Assembly: GCF_900129995.1 (NCBI RefSeq)
Contig: NZ_FQXO01000021.1
Span: 1-32,008 of the forward strand
DNA: 32,008 nucleotides
Direction: 5' to 3'
From: Caloranaerobacter azorensis DSM 13643
GTDB taxonomy: Bacteria > Bacillota > Clostridia > Tissierellales > Thermohalobacteraceae
Position 1 is the stretch's first letter. The number at the start of each line of letters is the position of its first letter. Made by a program: the position numbers and the translations under genes. This document shows, piece by piece, positions 1 to 6,931 of this stretch. The notes beneath the pieces are model-generated. The model saw only the letters and a list, made by a program, of their open reading frames with translations, made no database searches and was not told where the DNA came from.

Positions 1-95
1 CAATTTATTAAATCTGTTGATAAATGTATGGCTTCGTATTTTCTTATCCACAATTTCTTTTTTATTTCCTTCTCAAAAAAATGGGGAAACTTAAA
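1..95 (-). mobile_element. End of an insertion sequence, inverted copy of the right-edge element
   Basis: These 95 bases are an exact reverse complement of 31671-31765, the 5' non-coding end of the IS element whose transposase starts at 31845. The match breaks after position 95, which sets an approximate element end, give or take a base or two of chance identity. The transposase of this copy should lie to the left of the window, reading leftward. The element ends only 16 bases before the -35 box of the rplU promoter, so the insertion left that promoter intact. Confidence 0.85.
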
Positions 96-111
96 CAATA
101 ATAATTACAGG

Positions 112-140
112 TTGACAAAATGATAATAATTTGATAGAAT
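112..140 (+). promoter_or_regulatory. Sigma-A promoter for rplU-prp-rpmA
   Basis: A consensus -35 box TTGACA at 112-117 and a -10 box TAGAAT at 135-140 are separated by 17 bases. Transcription should start near 147, at the beginning of the L21 leader. The L27 terminator at 1192-1216 would close this three-gene unit. Confidence 0.85.
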
Positions 141-146
141 CTGTAC

Positions 147-215
147 TTGTAGGTAGCCGCACAGTGCAGGTTTAAAAACTTAGTACCTAGCATTGGCGAG
201 ACAGGATAGAGGAGG
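147..215 (+). ncRNA. Ribosomal protein L21 leader (autoregulatory 5' UTR)
   Basis: The leader between the promoter and rplU has the look of the L21 leader described upstream of rplU in Firmicutes. TAGGTA at 150-155 can pair with TACCTA at 184-189, and the 3' part carries GGCGAGACAGGAT just before the GGAGG site at 211-215. In this family the leader is thought to bind L21 and repress its own operon. The assignment is by recalled consensus and position, not by a covariance search. Confidence 0.7.
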
Positions 216-224
216 TGTGAAGAG

Positions 225-536
225 ATGTATGCTGTAATAGAAACTGGCGGTAAACAGTATAGAGTTCAAGAAGGAGATACTCTTTTTGTCGAAAAAGTAG
301 CTGGAAATGAAGGAGAAACTGTTAAGTTTGATAAGGTTTTATTAGTTTCAAATGATGGAGAAGTAAAAATAGGAAAGCCTTTTGTTGAAGGAGCTACAGT
401 AGATGCAAAAATAGTAGAGCATGGAAAAGGCAAAAAGATAATAGTATTTAAGTATAAGGCTAAAAAAGATTACAGAAAAAAACAAGGACATCGTCAGCCA
501 TATACTAAAGTTGTAATTGAAAAGATTAATGGATAG
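225..536 (+). CDS. rplU: 50S ribosomal protein L21
   Basis: This 103-residue protein is full length for bacterial L21, a 23S-rRNA-binding protein of the large subunit. The N-terminal [13 protein letters not shown] and the C-terminal basic segment [17 protein letters not shown] are diagnostic. The start has GGAGG at 211-215, nine bases upstream. It is first in the conserved rplU-prp-rpmA operon; its stop codon lies just before, or overlaps, the possible starts of prp. Confidence 0.98.
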   Translation: MYAVIETGGKQYRVQEGDTLFVEKVAGNEGETVKFDKVLLVSNDGEVKIGKPFVEGATVDAKIVEHGKGKKIIVFKYKAKKDYRKKQGHRQPYTKVVIEKING

Positions 537-544
537 TGTTAATT

Positions 545-892
545 ATGACGAAAGTAACTATTTACAAAAACAAAAGAGGAAGCATAATAGGATATGAATT
601 AAAGGGACACGCTGGCTATGCTGAATATGGCAAAGATATAGTGTGTGCAGCTATATCTGTATTATCTCAGACAGCGCTTATTGCGTTGAATGAGGTATGT
701 GGGATAGACACAAATGATATTAAATACCGTATAGATGAGGAAAAAGGCCATTTAAGCGTGATTATACCTGATAATTTAACAAAAGAAAAAAGGTTTAAAG
801 CAGATATAGTATTTGAGACTATGATAGTTGGAATAAAGGGGTTATTGAAAGAGTATCCTGATTACTTAACTCTCGAATATGGGGAGGTGTAA
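545..892 (+). CDS. prp: Ribosomal-processing cysteine protease Prp (YsxB family)
   Basis: Prp removes the N-terminal extension of ribosomal protein L27 in Firmicutes that make L27 with such an extension. The motif [16 protein letters not shown] carries the catalytic pair. With the start at ATG 545 these residues fall at His22 and Cys34, matching the numbering I recall for the Staphylococcus aureus enzyme, which is why this start was preferred over an in-frame GTG at 536 that overlaps the rplU stop. The protein is 115 residues, normal for the family. It lies between rplU and rpmA, its usual place, and its substrate is the next gene. Confidence 0.93.
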   Translation: MTKVTIYKNKRGSIIGYELKGHAGYAEYGKDIVCAAISVLSQTALIALNEVCGIDTNDIKYRIDEEKGHLSVIIPDNLTKEKRFKADIVFETMIVGIKGLLKEYPDYLTLEYGEV

Positions 893-894
893 AG

Positions 895-1191
895 ATGATG
901 TTTAAAATGAACTTACAGTTATTTGCTCATAAAAAAGGAGTAGGTAGTTCTAAAAACGGTCGTGACAGTGAATCTAAAAGATTAGGTGTGAAAAGAGCTG
1001 ACGGCCAATTTGTTCTAGCTGGTAATATATTAGTTAGACAAAGAGGAACTAAAATTCATCCAGGTAATAATGTAGGAAGAGGCGGAGATGATACTCTATT
1101 TGCATTAATTGATGGTATAGTTAAATTTGAAAGAAAAGGCAGAGATAAGAAACAAGTAAGTGTTTATCCAAAAGAAGCTTTAGCAAGATAA
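895..1191 (+). CDS. rpmA: 50S ribosomal protein L27 with cleavable N-terminal extension
   Basis: L27 reaches the peptidyl-transferase centre with its N-terminus. Here it begins [17 protein letters not shown]; the segment up to LQLFA matches the Firmicutes extension that Prp cleaves, leaving HKKGVG as the mature end. Downstream motifs such as [16 protein letters not shown] and [15 protein letters not shown] are typical. Two adjacent ATG codons (895 and 898) are both possible starts behind GGGGAGGTG at 881-889. The gene ends directly at a strong terminator. Confidence 0.97.
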   Translation: MMFKMNLQLFAHKKGVGSSKNGRDSESKRLGVKRADGQFVLAGNILVRQRGTKIHPGNNVGRGGDDTLFALIDGIVKFERKGRDKKQVSVYPKEALAR

Positions 1192-1216
1192 CCTACCGAA
1201 TTCGGTAGGTTTTTTT
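1192..1216 (+). terminator. Rho-independent terminator after rpmA
   Basis: CCTACCGAA at 1192-1200 and TTCGGTAGG at 1201-1209 form a perfect inverted repeat, directly followed by seven T. It starts at the base after the rpmA stop codon. Confidence 0.93.
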
Positions 1217-1243
1217 GTAACAAAATAATTCTTGTGATAAAAT
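1215..1243 (+). promoter_or_regulatory. Possible promoter for the Spo0B-like gene
   Basis: TTGTAA at 1215-1220 and TAAAAT at 1238-1243 are 17 bases apart, with a TG one base before the -10 (extended -10). It overlaps the T-run of the preceding terminator, so the next gene is probably a separate transcription unit. Confidence 0.5.
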
Positions 1244-1278
1244 AACTACAGAGGTAAAAGTTACAAGGGAGAGGGTGT

Positions 1279-2046
1279 TTGTTTAAATTGAATAATAAAA
1301 TTGGGGGTAACAAGGGGTTAACTTTTAGTATATTGAGTTTATTAATATTACTCATATATATTAATTTAATTCTGACAAATTATGTTTTTAATAAGTTTAT
1401 TCAAATTCTAATTCTAATTTCAATTTTTACATTTGAGATGCTGTCTATATATGAATTAAATAAATTTAATGTTTGTATTGGTAAAGAAAGTTGTAAAAAT
1501 GTATTGAGAATTAGAGGAGAATTTACTAGGAAGTTAAAAAATTTAAGTAGAGAGCAACGGCATGATTGGATGAATGTTTTACAAGTTATATATGGATATT
1601 TGCAATTAAGTAAATATGATATGGCAATTAAGAAAATTAATGACTTGTCGCAGATAACACTAAGTATTAGTAGAGTATATAAGTTAACAATAACACCTAT
1701 TTGTCTACTATTAGAAAGAAAAATTAAAGAGGCTTATAATAATGGAATAATATTTATATTTAACGTAAATAATTTTAGTCAAGTATCTTATCGGCATGTA
1801 GATAATTTAACAAGTATAACAAAAAGTTTAGAATATATTATAGATAAGATTTTAGAATATAATGAATATAATTATAGAGAAATAAATATAGAAATTTTTG
1901 AATACATAGATAAACTTGAAGTTATTATAAAAGGGAAATTTGATTTTAAAATTGGAAATGAGTTTTTACAGAATATTGATATTAGAGATGACTGTATTAT
2001 CTATAGATTTGATTTAGTTGGTATAACTGAATTAAATTTTACATAG
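1279..2046 (+). CDS. Membrane-anchored Spo0B-like phosphotransfer protein
   Basis: Two hydrophobic segments at about residues 15-35 and 40-58 precede a cytoplasmic part with QRHDWMNVLQVIYGYLQL (about 93-110), which closely resembles the phospho-accepting histidine helix of Spo0B and related SPOB_a sensor kinases. No clear N, G1 or G2 box of an ATPase domain is visible in the C-terminal half, so it may be unable to phosphorylate itself. In Bacillus subtilis spo0B also sits between rpmA and obg, so both position and motif point to a Spo0B relative in sporulation phosphorelay or similar signalling. The start is TTG with GGGAG at 1267-1271; TTG at 1288 is an alternative. The gene is even more AT-rich than its neighbours. 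Confidence 0.78.
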   Translation: MFKLNNKIGGNKGLTFSILSLLILLIYINLILTNYVFNKFIQILILISIFTFEMLSIYELNKFNVCIGKESCKNVLRIRGEFTRKLKNLSREQRHDWMNVLQVIYGYLQLSKYDMAIKKINDLSQITLSISRVYKLTITPICLLLERKIKEAYNNGIIFIFNVNNFSQVSYRHVDNLTSITKSLEYIIDKILEYNEYNYREINIEIFEYIDKLEVIIKGKFDFKIGNEFLQNIDIRDDCIIYRFDLVGITELNFT

Positions 2047-2104
2047 ATTTAGATCATTCCTTGATTAAGATAAATTTATATAGATTTGTTTATAATATAA
2101 ATAG

Positions 2105-2132
2105 TTGACACATTTAATTGAATTGGTATAAT
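2105..2132 (+). promoter_or_regulatory. Sigma-A promoter for obg
   Basis: TTGACA at 2105-2110 and TATAAT at 2127-2132 are separated by 16 bases, with TGG directly before the -10 box (extended -10). It lies about 35 bases upstream of the obg start. Confidence 0.8.
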
Positions 2133-2165
2133 GAAATTATTAATATCTAAGTAAGGATGATGGTT

Positions 2166-3446
2166 ATGTTTGTAGATGTTGCAAAGATTTTTGTAAAAGG
2201 TGGAAATGGAGGACATGGAGCAGTTGCATTTAGAAGAGAGAAATATGAGCCATCTGGAGGGCCAGCAGGTGGAGATGGTGGAGATGGCGGAAATGTTATA
2301 TTAGAAGTTGATGAGGGAATAAGGACATTAATGGATTTTAGATATAAACGTCATTATAAGGCGGAAAATGGTGAGAATGGAAAATCGAAAAAACAATACG
2401 GAAAAAAAGGTAAAGATTTGATTTTAAAAGTTCCACCGGGTACTATAGTAAAAGATACAGAAACAGGTATAGTCATAGCGGATCTTACTAAAAAAGGAGA
2501 AAGATTTATTGTTGCAAAAGGAGGACGCGGTGGTAGAGGTAATGCTAAATTCGCTACATCTACAAGACAGGCCCCTCGTTTTGCAGAAGCAGGTGAAAAG
2601 GGAGAAGAAAGATGGATAACATTAGAATTAAAACTTTTAGCAGATGTAGGACTAGTAGGATTCCCCAATGTAGGTAAATCTACATTGTTATCTACTCTAA
2701 CTGATGCAAAACCTAAAATTGCAAATTATCATTTTACAACTTTAACACCTAATCTGGGAGTTGTTAGAATTTCATATGACAGTAGTTTTGTTATAGCAGA
2801 TATTCCGGGTTTAATTGAAGGAGCGCATATTGGTGTAGGACTAGGTCATGAGTTTCTAAGACATGTAGAGAGGACGAGATTATTAGTTCATTTGATAGAT
2901 GCATCTGGATTAGAAGGAAGAGACCCGATTGATGATTTTTATAAGATAAATGAGGAATTGAAAAAATATAGTCCTAAACTTGCAGATAAACCTCAAATTG
3001 TTGTGGCTAATAAAATGGATTTACCTCAAGCAAGAGAGAATTTCCCACGGATTAAGCAAGAAATGGATAGACTTGGGCTTGAATTAATTCCAATTTCTGC
3101 TGCTACTTCAGAGGGATTAAATGAGCTTAAATATGCAATATGGAACAAGCTAAAGGAAATTGGAGAACCAGAGCCAATAGTTGAAGTTGTAGAGAATATT
3201 AATCTTTATGAATTTAATAAAGATAAAAATAAAGTTATTGTAAAGAAAGAAGGAGATAAATATATAGTAGAGGGTGATCCAATAGAGAAATTAATTAATT
3301 CAACTAATTTTGACGATTTAGATTCATTGAGGCATTTCCAAAAAGTTATGAGAAAGAGGGGAATCGTTGATGAATTGAAAGAGTTAGGAATAAAAGATGG
3401 TGAAATAGTTAATATATGTGGTTATGAATTTGAATTTTTTGATTAA
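2166..3446 (+). CDS. obg: GTPase Obg/CgtA
   Basis: Obg is an essential GTPase in late 50S assembly and stress response. The glycine-rich Obg fold covers about residues 1-158 (FVKGGNGGHGAVAF, GGDGGDGGNV). The G domain has the P-loop GFPNVGKST, switch II DIPGLIEGA and the NKMD specificity motif. A C-terminal OCT domain ends GEIVNICGYEFEFFD. The ATG at 2166 gives the canonical MFVDVAKIF start and is well spaced from AAGGA at 2153-2157; upstream ATGs at 2157 and 2160 overlap that site and are less likely. The resulting 426 residues are normal length. Confidence 0.97.
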   Translation: MFVDVAKIFVKGGNGGHGAVAFRREKYEPSGGPAGGDGGDGGNVILEVDEGIRTLMDFRYKRHYKAENGENGKSKKQYGKKGKDLILKVPPGTIVKDTETGIVIADLTKKGERFIVAKGGRGGRGNAKFATSTRQAPRFAEAGEKGEERWITLELKLLADVGLVGFPNVGKSTLLSTLTDAKPKIANYHFTTLTPNLGVVRISYDSSFVIADIPGLIEGAHIGVGLGHEFLRHVERTRLLVHLIDASGLEGRDPIDDFYKINEELKKYSPKLADKPQIVVANKMDLPQARENFPRIKQEMDRLGLELIPISAATSEGLNELKYAIWNKLKEIGEPEPIVEVVENINLYEFNKDKNKVIVKKEGDKYIVEGDPIEKLINSTNFDDLDSLRHFQKVMRKRGIVDELKELGIKDGEIVNICGYEFEFFD

Positions 3447-3470
3447 AGAGATGGAGGGGCAATAGAGTAA

Positions 3471-3653
3471 ATGGAGTGTTTTAATTGTGGAAATTGTAAG
3501 TTAAATGAGTCAACATATTATTGTATAGCAAAAGGAGAAATAGTAATCAATTCTAATTACAAACCACAAGAGAAAGTTAGAAGTGGATGGAAAAAAGGCA
3601 ACAAGGACTATGAAATTCATAGAAGAAAGTCAAAGAAAGAAGTAGAAGTATAA
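3471..3653 (+). CDS. Small cysteine-cluster protein of unknown function
   Basis: I do not recognise this 60-residue protein. It begins MECFNCGNCKL and has four cysteines in the pattern C-x2-C-x2-C-x8-C (residues 3, 6, 9 and 18), suggesting a zinc or iron-sulfur site, followed by a strongly basic C-terminal half (RSGWKKGNKDYEIHRRKSKKEVEV) that could bind RNA. GGAGG at 3453-3457 precedes the ATG by 13 bases. It lies 24 bases after obg and 11 bases before yhbY, which suggests co-transcription and a possible role near ribosome assembly (inference). Confidence 0.7.
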   Translation: MECFNCGNCKLNESTYYCIAKGEIVINSNYKPQEKVRSGWKKGNKDYEIHRRKSKKEVEV

Positions 3654-3664
3654 GGAGTGGTTTG

Positions 3665-3955
3665 GTGCTTACAGGTAGACAAAGAAGTTATTTAAAGAGT
3701 ATAGCAAATGGTTTAGACCCGATTATTCAAATAGGTAAAAATGGTATATCTGAAAATTTAATAAAACAGATAGATGATGCTTTAGAAGCTAGAGAAATCA
3801 TTAAAGTCAAAATTTTGAATAATAGTTTGTTAGAAACAAAAGAGACAGCTAATAAAATTGCAAAATTAACTGATTCGGAGTTTGTTCAAAGTATAGGGAA
3901 TAAATTCGTTTTATATAGAGAGTCTAAAGATAACAAAAAGATTGAGCTTCCATAA
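3665..3955 (+). CDS. yhbY: YhbY-family RNA-binding protein
   Basis: This single CRS1-YhbY domain protein associates with pre-50S particles in other bacteria. LTGRQRSYLKSIANGLDPIIQIGKNGI and the GNKFVLYRES end are typical. The start was set at GTG 3665, seven bases from AAGGAG at 3652-3657, which gives the family's usual 'M-L-T-G-R/K-Q' beginning; TTG at 3662 is possible but too close. It is 96 residues, normal for the family. Confidence 0.93.
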   Translation: MLTGRQRSYLKSIANGLDPIIQIGKNGISENLIKQIDDALEAREIIKVKILNNSLLETKETANKIAKLTDSEFVQSIGNKFVLYRESKDNKKIELP

Positions 3956-3963
3956 TGAATAAA

Positions 3964-4012
3964 TATATATAACCCTGGATAAAATATTGAAAAAATGGGA
4001 GGGTTATATATG
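3964..4012 (+). promoter_or_regulatory. Hairpin sequestering the ribosome binding site and start codon of the 4010 gene
   Basis: Bases 3964-3976 pair with 4000-4012: twelve Watson-Crick pairs plus one terminal T-G wobble, around a 23-base loop. The 3' arm contains the second half of the GGGAGGG Shine-Dalgarno (3997-4003) and the whole ATG (4010-4012). No T-run follows, so it is not a terminator. Such a structure would keep the site closed until melted or bound, as in RNA thermometers or protein-controlled leaders. Confidence 0.6.
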
Positions 4013-4180
4013 GATAATAAAAATAAGAAGAATGATGTGAAAAGGGATAATGTTGTGAATAATGCAGTAAAGGAAGCTCAAAATATTACAGGCGTTGTTG
4101 TAGGAGAATTTCCAAATGCACCTGGGTTAATAAATAAAGATATAGGAATGAAGGATAATAAAAAAGGGAGATTGGAATAA
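4010..4180 (+). CDS. Small hydrophilic protein of unknown function
   Basis: This 56-residue protein starts MDNKNKKNDVKRDN and contains GVVVGEFPNAPGLINKD. It has no membrane segment or cysteine and I do not recognise a family. The start is ATG 4010 with GGGAGGG at 3997-4003 (spacing six); an in-frame start at 3995 overlaps that site and is unlikely. Its translation start is enclosed in the hairpin at 3964-4012. The stop codon lies in the loop of the following terminator. Confidence 0.6.
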   Translation: MDNKNKKNDVKRDNVVNNAVKEAQNITGVVVGEFPNAPGLINKDIGMKDNKKGRLE

Positions 4181-4205
4181 TAAGCCAATCTCTTTGCTTT
4201 TTTTT
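4166..4205 (+). terminator. Rho-independent terminator
   Basis: GAGATTGG at 4168-4175 pairs with CCAATCTC at 4185-4192, extendable with G-T pairs, followed by a T-rich run to 4205. The stop codon of the small gene is in the loop. Confidence 0.8.
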
Positions 4206-4222
4206 GTGAAAGGAGTGATAGT

Positions 4223-4423
4223 ATGGAAAAAAGAAACTTAAAACAATTAGAGAATCTGTTTAATAGTGGATTTAAGTGTATAAAATATGAAGATGAAGCA
4301 AATGGTGAATTTAAAGCGTATTTTAAGAATTTCGAAACAGAGAAAATAGATACTATAGTTTCTAATGATAAAGATGAGATAAATAAAATGAAGCAGCTAA
4401 TTGATGAAAATAGTTTATATTAA
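4223..4423 (+). CDS. Small acidic protein of unknown function
   Basis: This 66-residue protein, MEKRNLKQLENLFNSGFK onward, has mixed charge, no membrane segment and no motif I recognise. AAAGGAGTG ending near 4215 is a good ribosome binding site. It stands alone between two terminators, so it is probably either a monocistronic unit or expressed by readthrough from upstream. Confidence 0.65.
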   Translation: MEKRNLKQLENLFNSGFKCIKYEDEANGEFKAYFKNFETEKIDTIVSNDKDEINKMKQLIDENSLY

Positions 4424-4451
4424 AAGGTACCTTAAATGGTACCTTTTTTTT
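4422..4451 (+). terminator. Rho-independent terminator
   Basis: AAAAGGTACC at 4422-4431 pairs with GGTACCTTTT at 4438-4447 around a six-base loop, with the T-run continuing to 4451. It starts within the stop codon of the preceding gene. Confidence 0.88.
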
Positions 4452-4506
4452 GTATTTGAATAAAATATACTAGGAATATATCATAAAAGATTTAAAAGGT
4501 GATAGT

Positions 4507-5208
4507 ATGCGAAGATTTAAACAGTACACTATAGAGCAAATCGAAATGTTTTTAAGTAAATACGAGTTTAAAAGACAGATTTATGAGATACATTTTCATC
4601 ATACATGGAAACCAACAAAACAAGATTATTTACAGGCAGAAGACAAGGAAAAGATTATATTAGGTATGTGGAAATATCATACTGATGTAAGGGGATTTTC
4701 TGATATAGCACAGCATTTTACTGTAGCACCGGACGGAACGATATGGGATGGAAGAGATTTAGAGAAAAATCCTGCATCAATATACGGTAGAAATAACGGC
4801 GCAATTTCTATTGAACATATTGGCAATTTTGATGAGGAGAAATTAGAAGGTGTGCAGTTAGAAGCGAGTATTAGACTAATAGTTGCAATAATTAAAAACA
4901 TAAAAAATAAACAGGATAGAGTACCAATATTAGTGTTTCATAGAGAATATAGTGATAAAACATGTCCAGGACTTTTAGTTGATAAGGGCGAAATATTAAA
5001 ACTTATTAATGAAAGGTTAAATTATAGTATACCATTTAAAGATGTGACTTCTGATATGTGGTCATATGAGTATATTAAAAGAGCAGCAGAATTAGGGTTA
5101 ATTAAGGGCGATGGTAATGGTAACTTTAAACCTAAAGATTATTTGACTAGAGAGCAAGGCGTAGTACTAATTATGAGATTATATGATTTGTTGAAGGAGG
5201 CGGACTGA
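4507..5208 (+). CDS. Endolysin-like N-acetylmuramoyl-L-alanine amidase with SLH domain
   Basis: The Amidase_2 domain (about residues 20-165) should cut the bond between muramic acid and L-alanine in peptidoglycan. Expected zinc ligands are visible: His31 in HFHHTW, His145 in VFHREYSDKTCPG and Cys153 in the same motif. Residues 172-228 form a single SLH repeat (FKDVTSDMWSYEYIKRAAELG, then GDGNGNFKPKDYLTREQ), which binds secondary cell-wall polymer. There is no signal peptide, as in phage endolysins that rely on a holin. The holin-like gene overlaps its stop codon (TGATG at 5206-5210), making a lysis cassette. Confidence 0.88.
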   Translation: MRRFKQYTIEQIEMFLSKYEFKRQIYEIHFHHTWKPTKQDYLQAEDKEKIILGMWKYHTDVRGFSDIAQHFTVAPDGTIWDGRDLEKNPASIYGRNNGAISIEHIGNFDEEKLEGVQLEASIRLIVAIIKNIKNKQDRVPILVFHREYSDKTCPGLLVDKGEILKLINERLNYSIPFKDVTSDMWSYEYIKRAAELGLIKGDGNGNFKPKDYLTREQGVVLIMRLYDLLKEAD

Positions 5209-5525
5209 TGGAAACACTAATAATAATTGTAATAGCATGTATAGCCGGAATTGCAGCAGCTAAGTTAATACCTTATATAAAAGATTTTAAAGTTACTTCC
5301 GAAGAAAAGGCTAAAGTACAAGAAATTTTAATCGATGCTGCTAAAAATATATTAGAAGTTGCAAATTCAAAGGATAAAGAACAACTTATATTGGCTATAA
5401 CAAATATAGCTTATAGAGAGCTTGAAAATGAAAATATAAAAGGTTTTACTAGGAAGGATATTGAACTTATGGCCAGAATTGTAGTAGATAAATTAGAGGA
5501 TTTATTTAAAGCTAGGAACTTATAG
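5208..5525 (+). CDS. Phage holin, LLH-type
   Basis: A single N-terminal membrane helix (about residues 3-24) is followed by a charged helical domain of about 80 residues. Size and layout fit the LLH holin family, which makes membrane lesions that let endolysin reach the wall. AAGGAGG at 5194-5200 gives a strong start, and the ATG overlaps the amidase stop by one base, so the two are coupled. No other phage genes are visible nearby. The match to a holin is by organisation and context and not by any catalytic motif. Confidence 0.7.
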   Translation: METLIIIVIACIAGIAAAKLIPYIKDFKVTSEEKAKVQEILIDAAKNILEVANSKDKEQLILAITNIAYRELENENIKGFTRKDIELMARIVVDKLEDLFKARNL

Positions 5526-5537
5526 TTCCTAGTTTTT
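5512..5537 (+). terminator. Rho-independent terminator after the lysis cassette
   Basis: CTAGGAACT at 5512-5520 and AGTTCCTAG at 5524-5532 form a perfect nine-base stem with a three-base loop, followed by five T. It overlaps the end of the holin gene. Confidence 0.88.
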
Positions 5538-5564
5538 ATTTAAAGAATTGTAGTTAAGAAATGT

Positions 5565-5593
5565 TTGACTTATATGCTTATTTAAAATAATAT
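5565..5593 (+). promoter_or_regulatory. Possible promoter for nadD-yqeK-rsfS
   Basis: TTGACT at 5565-5570 and TAATAT at 5588-5593 are 17 bases apart. A better TATAAT at 5593-5598 would need a 22-base spacer, so the -10 choice is uncertain. Confidence 0.45.
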
Positions 5594-5626
5594 ATAATAT
5601 CATAACTTAAATAAGAGGTGTGATAA

Positions 5627-6304
5627 ATGAATATTGATACACTTATCGAGTTAGCATCAAAAAAAGGGAGTAAAGAAAAAATTATAGAATATAACAATTT
5701 TAAGAGGATTGGAATAATGGGAGGGACTTTTGACCCAATACATATAGGGCATTTAGTCATAGCGGAAGAGATTAGGAACGAGTTCAAATTGGATAAAATT
5801 ATTTTTATACCTGCGGGAAATCCGCCTCATAAAGATAATAAAAAAATAACTCCTGCTAAACATAGATATATAATGACGTTATTGGCTACAATTTCGAATC
5901 CTTATTTTGAAGTATCTGCTATAGAAGTAGAAAGAAAAGGGGTTACATATACTATCGATACTATTAAAACTTTAAGAGAAATATGCAGTAATGATGTAGA
6001 AATATATTTTATAACCGGAGCCGATTCTATTTTAGAACTTCATACTTGGAAAAATGTTAAAGAATTATTAAAGTTGTGCAATTTCATAGCAGCGACTAGG
6101 CCGGGATTTGAAATGATTAATTTAAAGAAAAAAATACAAGAAATGAATGATAAGTATGGAGCAAATATATATACTACGATAGTAACGGCTTTGCAGATAT
6201 CATCTACCGATATAAGAACTAGAATAAAAGAAGGTAGAACAGTCAAATATCTTTTACCAGAAATGGTAGAGAAATACATACATAAAAACAACTTATATAG
6301 GTAA
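5627..6304 (+). CDS. nadD: Nicotinate-nucleotide adenylyltransferase
   Basis: NadD makes deamido-NAD from nicotinate mononucleotide and ATP. The nucleotidyltransferase motif [17 protein letters not shown] and the C-terminal [14 protein letters not shown], equivalent to ISxxxxR, are both present. The protein carries about 25 residues ([14 protein letters not shown]...) ahead of the usual [12 protein letters not shown] start. AGAGGTG just upstream of ATG 5627 supports this longer form, and there is no start codon at the normal position. It precedes yqeK and rsfS in the classical order. Confidence 0.95.
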   Translation: MNIDTLIELASKKGSKEKIIEYNNFKRIGIMGGTFDPIHIGHLVIAEEIRNEFKLDKIIFIPAGNPPHKDNKKITPAKHRYIMTLLATISNPYFEVSAIEVERKGVTYTIDTIKTLREICSNDVEIYFITGADSILELHTWKNVKELLKLCNFIAATRPGFEMINLKKKIQEMNDKYGANIYTTIVTALQISSTDIRTRIKEGRTVKYLLPEMVEKYIHKNNLYR

Positions 6305-6326
6305 AAATTTACGGGAGGGATGTACT

Positions 6327-6911
6327 ATAATACACGAAATAAAGGAAAAACTAAAAAATTATATTAGTGAAGAAAGATTTATACATTCTATTGGAGTTAT
6401 GGAAACAGCAGAGAAACTTGCTGAAATTTATGGTTGTGATAAATACAAGGCTCAACTTGCTGGCTTACTTCATGATTGTGGAAAACTTAAGGATGATAGA
6501 GAATTATTGAAAAAGGCATTTGAATTTGGTATAATTCTTGATGATATTGAAGATGTTAATATTGCTTTACTTCATGGACCTTTAGGTGCAGAAATAGCAA
6601 AAAGTGAATTTGGGATTAAAGATTTGGAAATATTAAATGCGATAAGGTATCATACTACTGGTAGAGAAAATATGAATCTATTGGAAAAAATTATCTATAT
6701 AGCAGATTGTATTGAACCTAACAGAGATTTTCCATGTGTGAAAACATTGAGAGAATTAGCTTTTTCAGATTTAGATAAAGCGATATTAACGGCAATGGGA
6801 AATACGATAAAATATGTTGTAGATAATGGCTGGATACTAGATATTGAAACTATAAAGGCAAGAAATTTTTTAATCAAAAAATATAAGGATAATAAAGTAC
6901 ATAGATTATAA
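6327..6911 (+). CDS. yqeK: YqeK HD-domain diadenosine tetraphosphatase, probable AUA start
   Basis: YqeK proteins are HD-domain enzymes that hydrolyse Ap4A symmetrically to two ADP. Reading from 6327 gives IIHEIKEKLKNYISEERFIHSIGVMETAEKLAE, which matches the normal N-terminus and supplies the first metal-ligand histidine (His20 in RFIHS); HD is at 49-50 in LLHDCGK. The first in-frame ATG (6399) would delete that histidine. There is no in-frame ATG, GTG or TTG between nadD and 6399. GGAGGG at 6314-6319 is seven bases before ATA 6327, so AUA at 6327 (or 6330) is the likely start. The ATG at 6320 is out of frame and ends after 15 codons. Confidence 0.85.
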   Translation: MIHEIKEKLKNYISEERFIHSIGVMETAEKLAEIYGCDKYKAQLAGLLHDCGKLKDDRELLKKAFEFGIILDDIEDVNIALLHGPLGAEIAKSEFGIKDLEILNAIRYHTTGRENMNLLEKIIYIADCIEPNRDFPCVKTLRELAFSDLDKAILTAMGNTIKYVVDNGWILDIETIKARNFLIKKYKDNKVHRL

Positions 6912-6931
6912 TAGCTAGGAGGTAAGAAGTA

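Noticed and set aside
2354-2668. - strand open frame inside obg
   Set aside because: Shadow of the glycine-rich Obg coding sequence, with no start signals.
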